Shown here one piece after another: positions 1 through 5,787 of a DNA stretch of 8,387 nt (its first letter is position 1; the number at the start of each line of letters is the position of its first letter). Under the pieces are notes generated by a model. It was given only the letters and a program-made list of their open reading frames with translations, ran no database searches and was not told the DNA's origin. The DNA is taken from the NCBI GenBank assembly GCA_902795955.1, contig CADBNJ010000052.1:1-8387 (forward strand), given 5' to 3'. Source of the stretch: Oscillospiraceae bacterium (GTDB taxonomy: Bacteria > Bacillota > Clostridia > Saccharofermentanales > Saccharofermentanaceae). Made by a program: the position numbers and the translations under genes.

Positions 1-106
1 AGACTTCCCGGAGCCCGGGGAGGAGATAACCGTAACCGGTATCTTCGAGACATACGAAGAGAAGGGCTACACCTACTGCAGGCTCAGAGATTCCATTATC
101 GGTTGA
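1..106 (+). CDS. C-terminal end of an unidentified protein (5' truncated by window edge)
   Basis: Only the last 34 codons are present; the frame begins at base 2 and ends with TGA at 104-106. The visible tail contains EITVTGIFETYEEKGYTYC followed by RLRDSIIG. The pattern is alternating hydrophobic and polar residues with a TVTG turn and an aromatic-rich strand, which suggests the closing beta strands of a small barrel of OB-fold type. I recall similar tails in small secreted or lipoprotein-like proteins of Clostridia, but this fragment is too short to assign a family. The gene converges on the DtxR-like repressor, and their last 11 bases overlap (96-106). Third-position use looks normal for the window, which supports real coding. 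Function unknown. Confidence 0.65.
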   Translation, partial: DFPEPGEEITVTGIFETYEEKGYTYCRLRDSIIG

Positions 107-458
107 AGTGCTCCTTGAGCTTTGCAAATGATTCGTCGCTGATAACATGCTCTATGCGGCATGCATCCTCGGCAGCAGTCTCTTCGGACACGCCGATCGA
201 CTTAAAGAACGAACTGATGACATTGTGACGCTCATATATCTTCTCGGCGATCTCTCTGCCGGAGTTGGTAAGTGTCAGGTACCCCTTGTCGTCAACAGTG
301 ATATACTTCTCTGTCTTCAGAATCTTAACGGCTCTGCATACACTCGGCCTCGAGAAGCCCATGTTCACAGCCAGGTCATTTGACCTGACATGCTCGTGCT
401 TCTTACCGAGAACAAGCAATGTCTCAAGATACATCTCGCCTGATTCACCCAAAACCAT
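96..458 (-). CDS. DtxR/IdeR/MntR-family metal-dependent transcriptional repressor, short form
   Basis: This 120-residue cytoplasmic DNA-binding regulator should repress metal-uptake genes when its divalent metal is bound. The N-terminal half is a winged helix with a recognition-helix segment FSRPSVCRAVKIL and a wing ending GYLTLTNSG. The second half is the helical metal-binding and dimerisation domain. Numbered from the ATG at 458, the primary-site ligands match DtxR: Met9 (DtxR Met10), Cys100, Glu103 and His104, in the signature DACRIEH. His78 matches the ancillary-site His79, but the partners of Glu83 and His98 are Ser82 and Ala96. The Met/Cys set is that of iron-responsive DtxR/IdeR rather than of manganese-responsive MntR, which has Asp and Glu there. 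There is no C-terminal SH3/FeoA-like domain. The start is the ATG at 458 because an ideal AGGAGG lies 7 bases upstream; an in-frame TTG at 476 overlaps that site and is not credible. Target genes are not visible here. Confidence 0.92.
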   Translation of the reverse strand: MVLGESGEMYLETLLVLGKKHEHVRSNDLAVNMGFSRPSVCRAVKILKTEKYITVDDKGYLTLTNSGREIAEKIYERHNVISSFFKSIGVSEETAAEDACRIEHVISDESFAKLKEHFNR

Positions 459-465
459 ATATGAT

Positions 466-471
466 CCTCCT
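466..471 (-). promoter_or_regulatory. Shine-Dalgarno site that fixes the repressor start
   Basis: The minus strand reads AGGAGG here, 7 bases before the ATG at 456-458. An upstream in-frame TTG (474-476) would make the ribosome site part of the coding region, so the ATG start is preferred. Confidence 0.85.
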
Positions 472-499
472 GTCAATCGCGCTGTAAGTTATGACAAAC

Positions 500-518
500 T
501 ACGATTAGCATAACACAA
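500..518 (+). promoter_or_regulatory. Candidate DtxR/IdeR-type operator (iron-box-like sequence)
   Basis: Between the surface-protein stop and the repressor start, the plus strand carries TTAGCATAA at 505-513. Aligned to the known 19-base IdeR consensus TTAGGTTAGSCTAACCTAA, bases 500-518 match at 13 of 19 positions, and 8 of 9 in the core. The site is 42 bases upstream of the repressor ATG, a sensible place for autoregulation. An imperfectly related inverted pair, GTTATG (488-493) and CATAAC (509-514), overlaps it. The match is by eye and could be chance in an AT-rich gap. Confidence 0.3.
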
Positions 519-519
519 A

Positions 520-3500
520 TCAAGGATTTAGGCACACTCCTTTTGTGTCAAACCTGTATTCTTTCCCGCCGATCTTAACAGTCTCTGAAACTGCCATACT
601 TCCGTCTGACTTGAACCAGTACCAGCTGCCGTCCTGCTCGATCCACTTCTTGGATACCATGGCTCCTCCGTCCTTGAAGAAATAGCCCTTGCCGTCGATC
701 ATCTTCAGGCCTGTTGTCATTCTGCCGGCGTTATCAAAGTAATACCACACCTTGCTTATCTGCTGCCAGCCGGTTTTGCATGCACCTGACGATGCGAAAT
801 AATACCAGTCAGAACCGATCTGCTGCCAGCCCGTTGCCATCGCACCGCTGCTCTTAAAGAAATATCTGGTACCGTCGATGACAGTGAGTCCGGATGCCAT
901 TTTGCCGTTGTTACCGAAGTAATACCAGACCTTGCTTATCTTCTGCCATCCTGTCTTCATTGCGCCGGATGAGGCGAAATAATACCATGCTCCGCCTATC
1001 TGCTGCCAGCCGGTCATCATTACACCGCTTCCGTTCATATAATACGTTGTACCGCTCACCGTCACGAAGCCGGTCGCTTTGCGTCCGTAGTTGTCGTAGA
1101 GATACCACTTCTTGGATTCCTGTTTCCAGGTATATGTGAGTTCTCCTGAAGGTTCAGGGGATGAAGGGGATACGATCTTGAACGGTACTCTCTTTGTTCC
1201 TGTAAAACTGCCTCTGCCGGTCAGAATGACTTCTGCTGTTCCGATACCCACATTGTTATAATAGTCAACACTGTAATCTATCATCTCATCAAGGGTATTC
1301 GAATTAAACTTTACTGTTATGGAAGGACGCCTTACGGTGCCGGTATATATCTGATCTGGAATGCTTGATACGGTTGCCTTGCTTATATCTGCAGGCAGGA
1401 TCGTGAAATAAACTGTCGTGCTGCCTGTATATTTGCCTTGTCCCATAATATCAACATATGCATTATTGCCTGCGCTGATGTTATTTCCGTAATACATTAT
1501 ATAATCCGTGTCCGGCACCAGAGTCTTTGTTCCGTCCTTGATCGTGACAGAAGGTGTGACTCTCGAACCGGTATATGCCTGATCAGGTATTGCCGATACA
1601 GTAAGCTCCGTCAATGACCTGCCGGTGATGCTGAAATACTTATATGTGGTATTTGCATAGTTATTGATGCCGGTTATCGCCGCATAACCGCTGCCGATAT
1701 TGATATTGCTGCCATACGTAACTGTGTAGTCAGTATCCTTTACCAGTGTCTTGCCGCCATACTTTACAGTGATGACAGGTTCGATGGCAGAACCGGTATA
1801 CATGTATGAGTCTGTATATGTGAACGTGCATGAACTGATCGGGATCCCCTTTATCCTGAAGCTGGCTGTTTTTGTCCCGCTGAATATGCCGATCCCGGTA
1901 ATCGTGATCCTGCCGTAACCTACGGCCGTATTATCAGAATACTGCAGGGTATAGTCCTTGTTCAATATCAGATCCTGACCATCATACTTGACCTGCACAG
2001 GCGGAGTCAGGGCATAGCCGGTATATGTCTGAGCCTGAGGAGCCGTAACAGACGCGTATAGGATACTTATGGGATTGATATTGAAGGTCTTTTCCTTGGT
2101 TCCGCTGTAAATGCCTTTGCCTGTTACGATGATCGTTGCGGTTCCTATATTTACGTTGTCTTTGTAGGATACGGTATAGTCTGTGCCTTCGGTAAGAGTC
2201 TTTGAACCGTACCGGACAGTAACTGCGGGGGTGATGGCAGAACCTGTATATGTCACACCCGATACCGAGGTTATCGTGAATGAGTTCGCAGACAACGGAA
2301 CTATATTGAACGTAAGTGTCTTTGTCCCGGTGTAGTTGCCCTTGCCCGTAAGTGTGATCTTCGCGGTGCCGATATTGATGTTGTCAGAATATGATACGGT
2401 GTAATCCTCATTTGCAGAGAGCTGCGCGGTTCCGTTTTTTACCCGGAAATAAGGTGTGACCGCCGAGCCTGTATAGGTTACATCCGCAATCTCGGAAAAG
2501 GTCATATCATTGATGTCAGCCGGGATAATCCTGTACGGAAGCTCCAGGGTTCCTGTGAAATTGCCCTTCCCGGTTAAAACGAGGGTTTTATCACCGGCTG
2601 AGGCATTGTTTATGGAATCCACACGGTAATCAGTTCCATTCACCAGGCTGCGACCGCCATATGTCAGCTCAACGTCAGGCACTACCGGTGGTACCGTAAA
2701 GGTCATATCTGATATTGGCTCCGCATTTACCGTTGATAGATCAGCACGGCTGATATCGAAATATGTCTTCCTTGTGCCGTTGAATCTGCCGATGCCGGTT
2801 ATTGTTACGGTTGCAGTACCGTAATTGACGTTGTCGGAATATGTTGCCGTATAGTCCTGCCCCTCTTTGAGAGTCTCTCCGGCATATTTGATGCTAAATG
2901 AGGGACGGATCTCACTCCCGGTGTAGACCTGTACCGGTATGTACGCGATATCAGTCCTGTATAGGCTGATAGGATTCAGCTGCGAGAAGCTCTTGTCAGA
3001 TATGTTGATAGCGAAGAAATTAACGTTATTACCGTCATATGTATACCAGATTATCCTGTCTCCTGATACGACCGGCTGGCAGTCGGACAGCATGCCTGCA
3101 GCGCTCTTTACGGTTCCCTGGATATTGCCGCTTCCGTCAATGAATGCGTAATAGACATTATATCCTCTGCTCCAGATGACAGCAAAGCTGTTGTCATTGA
3201 TCTTCACGAGAAATGGTGTGGAGTAGCTGTCGGATCCTTCCGGATCAGAAGTCAACCATCTCGTACCGGTGCTCCCGGATTCCTTGTTTACCGTAGTGAC
3301 GAAGATGTTACGCGTTGATGATGAAGAGGCGTTGCTCTGATCGATTGAGTTGCCGGCAGCGATAAGGCTTGTTCCGGATACCTCAAAGCCGCCGATGGAA
3401 GCACCGGTTTTGTTGTCACCGTCCGTGCCCCCGAAAGTGAAAGGAGTGTAGTAATCAACACGTGAAGCAAGTTCACCACCGGTAATGGCAGTCTTATACT

Positions 3501-4254
3501 TGCATAACACTACGGCTCTGGGACTTGCGTCCCCGTGGTCAGCCGTATAAATGTAGTCATCGTATATCCTTACGAACTGGTTGAAAGAGTGGCTGCAGTA
3601 TCCTGTGGTCACATTAGATACTTTGCTCCGGCTGTTTGTGATGCTCATAGTGGAAGTATCGACAGTAAAAGTCAAGTTGGCTTGATGATTAAGACCGCCC
3701 ACACTATACATCGTGTGACATGTCCTTACTACAAGGAAGTTGCCTGATGAAGCTATGCTCGCGCTTCCGGCTTCGAAAGGACTAACCGTGTTGCAGTTGC
3801 TTAATCCGCACGCTCCTATGCGGTTCCACGACTTATCGTATTTTGTAAGGCGGTAACATTCGAGCGTATCAGACTCATCGGGATTCTTCTGTCCGGACAG
3901 GACATAATACCCATTCCGGTCTTCGTAAAATGCGCCGAATATATCCAGTTCTGCGGGTACTGACAGTGTGCTCTTAAGCTGTAAGCCGGAATCATAATAT
4001 TCCACCCTGTAATCTTTGTCAGGGGTGACTCCTTCGAATACCATGTATCCTCCGTCGGATGTGGCTGTGATATAAGAAAAAGTACTCCTGCTCCACGTCT
4101 GATAATTATGGCCGTTCAAATTGGCAAATCTTGATCCTGCAGCAAATACACCGGTGTTGGCCAAAGTCAACCAGGTGCAGGCGATCAAGAGGGCGGCAAC
4201 GGCAATGACTGCCGGTGTTCTGAATGATCTTTTGCACGACGGTAAATGTCTCAT
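520..4254 (-). CDS. Secreted modular cell-surface protein: unassigned N-domain, eight Ig-like repeats, choline-binding-type cell-wall repeats
   Basis: A 1244-residue exported protein, probably held non-covalently on the cell wall. Residues 14-39 form a signal peptide after a basic start (KRSFR), with a likely cut after VFA38. Residues 41-437 are beta-rich, with repeating short strand-turn units and several cysteines; they may be propeller-like, but I recognise no family and no catalytic motif. Residues 438-1038 are eight tandem Ig-like modules of about 75 residues with the pattern YTG, P, DY, N, G, TG.G.Y.GT, F.I. Residues 1039-1244 are ten 20-residue repeats of the type TGWQQIGGAWYYF, as in choline- or glucan-binding (CW_binding_1) regions, with a Pro-Ser linker before them. 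No LPXTG sortase signal is present. The start is the ATG at 4254, preceded by GGAGGTGG; the open frame continues upstream to a GTG at 4320 that abuts the MATE stop but lacks a signal-peptide-like N-terminus. A role in adhesion or surface structure is inference. Confidence 0.93.
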   Translation of the reverse strand: MRHLPSCKRSFRTPAVIAVAALLIACTWLTLANTGVFAAGSRFANLNGHNYQTWSRSTFSYITATSDGGYMVFEGVTPDKDYRVEYYDSGLQLKSTLSVPAELDIFGAFYEDRNGYYVLSGQKNPDESDTLECYRLTKYDKSWNRIGACGLSNCNTVSPFEAGSASIASSGNFLVVRTCHTMYSVGGLNHQANLTFTVDTSTMSITNSRSKVSNVTTGYCSHSFNQFVRIYDDYIYTADHGDASPRAVVLCKYKTAITGGELASRVDYYTPFTFGGTDGDNKTGASIGGFEVSGTSLIAAGNSIDQSNASSSSTRNIFVTTVNKESGSTGTRWLTSDPEGSDSYSTPFLVKINDNSFAVIWSRGYNVYYAFIDGSGNIQGTVKSAAGMLSDCQPVVSGDRIIWYTYDGNNVNFFAINISDKSFSQLNPISLYRTDIAYIPVQVYTGSEIRPSFSIKYAGETLKEGQDYTATYSDNVNYGTATVTITGIGRFNGTRKTYFDISRADLSTVNAEPISDMTFTVPPVVPDVELTYGGRSLVNGTDYRVDSINNASAGDKTLVLTGKGNFTGTLELPYRIIPADINDMTFSEIADVTYTGSAVTPYFRVKNGTAQLSANEDYTVSYSDNINIGTAKITLTGKGNYTGTKTLTFNIVPLSANSFTITSVSGVTYTGSAITPAVTVRYGSKTLTEGTDYTVSYKDNVNIGTATIIVTGKGIYSGTKEKTFNINPISILYASVTAPQAQTYTGYALTPPVQVKYDGQDLILNKDYTLQYSDNTAVGYGRITITGIGIFSGTKTASFRIKGIPISSCTFTYTDSYMYTGSAIEPVITVKYGGKTLVKDTDYTVTYGSNINIGSGYAAITGINNYANTTYKYFSITGRSLTELTVSAIPDQAYTGSRVTPSVTIKDGTKTLVPDTDYIMYYGNNISAGNNAYVDIMGQGKYTGSTTVYFTILPADISKATVSSIPDQIYTGTVRRPSITVKFNSNTLDEMIDYSVDYYNNVGIGTAEVILTGRGSFTGTKRVPFKIVSPSSPEPSGELTYTWKQESKKWYLYDNYGRKATGFVTVSGTTYYMNGSGVMMTGWQQIGGAWYYFASSGAMKTGWQKISKVWYYFGNNGKMASGLTVIDGTRYFFKSSGAMATGWQQIGSDWYYFASSGACKTGWQQISKVWYYFDNAGRMTTGLKMIDGKGYFFKDGGAMVSKKWIEQDGSWYWFKSDGSMAVSETVKIGGKEYRFDTKGVCLNP
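523..1140 (-). repeat. Array of ten ~20-residue choline/cell-wall-binding-type repeats
   Basis: Codons 1039-1244 of the surface protein encode ten units built on TGWxxI-x-x-x-WYYF-x-x-x-G-x-M. Each carries the spaced Trp and Tyr/Phe residues that form ligand pockets between neighbouring units in choline-binding proteins. The first unit and the last two units are divergent, as is usual for array ends. The true ligand (choline on teichoic acid or another glycan) cannot be told from sequence. Confidence 0.9.
655..1014 (-). repeat. Tandem duplication of a 180-base, three-unit block inside the wall-binding array
   Basis: Two adjacent 60-residue blocks, residues 1081-1140 (bases 835-1014) and 1141-1200 (bases 655-834), share the same unit order: TGWQQIG, then TGWQ-ISKVWYYF, then a T/SGL unit with VIDG or MIDG. 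The unit types within a block differ more from each other than from their counterparts in the other block. This points to duplication of a whole triplet rather than of single units. Confidence 0.8.
1141..2943 (-). repeat. Array of eight Ig-like 'YTG' modules
   Basis: Module starts fall at residues 438, 512, 584, 659, 734, 809, 884 and 960 of the surface protein, a period of 72-76 residues. Seven of the eight keep YTG near the front, a DY pair in the middle and a GT/F.I close. The second (512-583) has TVPP in place of YTG and is the most diverged. The last, 960-1038, includes a linker rich in Ser and Pro. Confidence 0.88.
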
Positions 4255-4260
4255 GTTTCC

Positions 4261-4266
4261 ACCTCC
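4261..4266 (-). promoter_or_regulatory. Shine-Dalgarno site that fixes the surface-protein start
   Basis: The minus strand reads GGAGGT here, 6 bases before the ATG at 4252-4254. The encoded protein then begins with a classical basic stretch and signal peptide, so this start is much better than the upstream GTG at 4318-4320. Confidence 0.85.
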
Positions 4267-4320
4267 GGAGCGATAATAACATCTCTCCTCATTATGGAAC
4301 ACAAACGGGAGTATTTCCAC

Positions 4321-5691
4321 TTATTCTGACATTTTTTTATCCAGTCTTCTGTACAAGGTAAAATACATTGCAAGGAAGCTGGCGGTTCCGCCTATGACAT
4401 TGGATACGGGCTCGGCCCAGAATATTCCGCTGACGGGCGGATCCAGATAAACCGGGAGGAGGAGTGTCAGAGGAACTACGAGTATGAGTTTGCGGAATAT
4501 TGAGAAGAACACCGCACGGCCTGCTTTGCCGAGAGCCATGAATGTCGACTGTCCCGAGAACTGCAGTGCCATGAAGATATATGCCATGAAATAGATATGC
4601 AGATAAGGAACGGCTATCTGATTAAGCATCACGTCGTCGCTGAACATCCTTATGAACACCTGCGGGAAGATAAGGATCAGGATCCATGCGATGAGCGTAT
4701 AACCGGCTGCCAGTATGAAGGTAAACCTGATGCATTTCCTGACTCGCCCGTGCTTGCCCGCACCGTAATTGAATCCCAGTACGGGCTGTGCGCCTGATGT
4801 GATGCCTGTGACGGCCAGACCCATTATCGATCTGACGGAATTGACTATGGTCATTATGCCGACATATACATCGCCTCCATACAGCTTCAGCTGTCTGTTG
4901 CAGACCATCTGGACGGCGCTGTTGGTGAATTCCATGACAAATCCCGTGAAGCCTATGGAGACTATCTCGAGGCATATCTTGGGCTCGAACACCATATCCC
5001 TGAACCTGAGCCTGATGGTGCTCTTCGGCCCTGCAAGGAATGACAGGACCCACACAAATGACACAGCCTGTGATATGAGCGTTGCAACGGCGGCTCCTCT
5101 TATTCCCATGCCCAGCGCGAAAATAAATACCGGGTCCAATATGGTGTTGATCACAGCGCCGGACAGTGTCGTTATCATTGCCTGGACCGGGAATCCCTGG
5201 GCGGAGATATAGAAATTCAGTCCCGAGGACACCATGAGCATCACGGTGCCCCACAGGTATATGTTGAGATATGCCTCCGAATACGGATATGTCGCATCTG
5301 AGCCGCCCAGGGCGTAGATGACGGGCCGCTTGAACAGAAGGCAGACGGCGGTAAGAACAACTGATGAGACGAGCAGCATGATGAATGAGTTGTGCATGAC
5401 ACGCCGCGCCTTGGAATCGTTGCCGGCACCTCTCGCCATAGCAAATATTGGTGAACCGCCCTGCCCGAACAGCAGCATGAAAGCTGAGATTATCGTGATG
5501 AGCGGGAAGGTGAGGCCGAGCCCGGTGAGCGCATCCGTTCCGACATCCTTGATGTGACCGATATAGACTCTGTCGACAATGTTATAAAGAAGCGTGGCAA
5601 GCTGCGAGGCCGTAAGAGGTACGGCCTGTGACAGGACGATCTTCGGGATGGATCCGCTGCCGAAATCCTTGTTGGAATTTGCCTTAAACAT
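4321..5691 (-). CDS. MATE-family multidrug/cation efflux transporter
   Basis: A 456-residue integral membrane protein of the usual MATE length (about 450) with about twelve hydrophobic segments in two homologous halves. It should exchange Na+ or H+ for organic cations or drugs at the plasma membrane. Family marks from the ATG at 5691 are GSIPK (13-17), Pro25, YNIVDRVYIGHI (36-47), the loop GQGGSPIFAMARGAGN in the first half and GAQPVLGFNYGAGK (300-313) in the second. The style is that of the MepA/DinF-like branch in Clostridia; the substrate is not predictable. The start is uncertain. The frame extends to a GTG at 5724, but the added residues are not family-like and the GTG coincides with the likely transcription start. 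The ATG at 5691 has no clear ribosome site. The stop lies 66 bases before the surface-protein ATG, so the two may be co-transcribed. Confidence 0.93.
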   Translation of the reverse strand: MFKANSNKDFGSGSIPKIVLSQAVPLTASQLATLLYNIVDRVYIGHIKDVGTDALTGLGLTFPLITIISAFMLLFGQGGSPIFAMARGAGNDSKARRVMHNSFIMLLVSSVVLTAVCLLFKRPVIYALGGSDATYPYSEAYLNIYLWGTVMLMVSSGLNFYISAQGFPVQAMITTLSGAVINTILDPVFIFALGMGIRGAAVATLISQAVSFVWVLSFLAGPKSTIRLRFRDMVFEPKICLEIVSIGFTGFVMEFTNSAVQMVCNRQLKLYGGDVYVGIMTIVNSVRSIMGLAVTGITSGAQPVLGFNYGAGKHGRVRKCIRFTFILAAGYTLIAWILILIFPQVFIRMFSDDVMLNQIAVPYLHIYFMAYIFMALQFSGQSTFMALGKAGRAVFFSIFRKLILVVPLTLLLPVYLDPPVSGIFWAEPVSNVIGGTASFLAMYFTLYRRLDKKMSE

Positions 5692-5730
5692 AGCAAATAT
5701 AATAGCACGGACGGTCACTGCCACAAACTC

Positions 5731-5759
5731 TTTGTATTCTGATTGTGAATATGTTACAA
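5731..5759 (-). promoter_or_regulatory. Putative promoter of the MATE gene, overlapping the divergent EAL promoter
   Basis: On the minus strand TTGTAA (5759-5754) and TACAAA (5736-5731) are separated by 17 bases. They match sigma-A -35 and -10 elements at 4 of 6 positions each. Initiation would fall near 5724. The -10 here coincides with the -35 of the opposite promoter. Confidence 0.45.
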
Positions 5760-5760
5760 T
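5732..5760 (+). promoter_or_regulatory. Putative sigma-A promoter of the EAL gene
   Basis: TTGTAT (5732-5737), a 17-base spacer and TACAAT (5755-5760, 5 of 6 to consensus), with a TG one base before the -10 (TGTTACAAT), make an extended -10 promoter. Initiation near 5767 would give a leader of about 20 bases before the ATG at 5788. That leader contains GGAG (5778-5781) 6 bases before the start. Confidence 0.65.
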
Positions 5761-5787
5761 AAATTACGTTCTGTATCGGAGATTTTT

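Noticed and set aside
488..514. Inverted pair GTTATG/CATAAC as a terminator after the surface-protein gene
   Set aside because: The stem is only 6 bases with a 15-base loop and no T-run follows on the minus strand. It is better treated as part of a possible operator.
655..2943. Regularly spaced DNA similarity that could suggest a CRISPR array or satellite repeat
   Set aside because: The periods (60, 180 and about 225 bases) are codon multiples and the similarity follows protein modules. There are no identical direct repeats with unique spacers.
3535..3747. Small plus-strand open frame opposite the surface-protein N-domain
   Set aside because: It has no Shine-Dalgarno site and no family features, and the opposite strand is clearly coding.
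4255..4320. Separate promoter or small leader gene between the MATE and surface-protein genes
   Set aside because: CATAAT on the minus strand resembles a -10, but no fitting -35 lies at the right distance, and the only short ATG frame overlaps the surface-protein start without support.
4622..5254. Long minus-strand open frame (about 210 codons) within the MATE gene
   Set aside because: It is a frame shadow of the MATE coding sequence. The product is rich in Arg, His and Gly, has no family resemblance and lacks a ribosome site.
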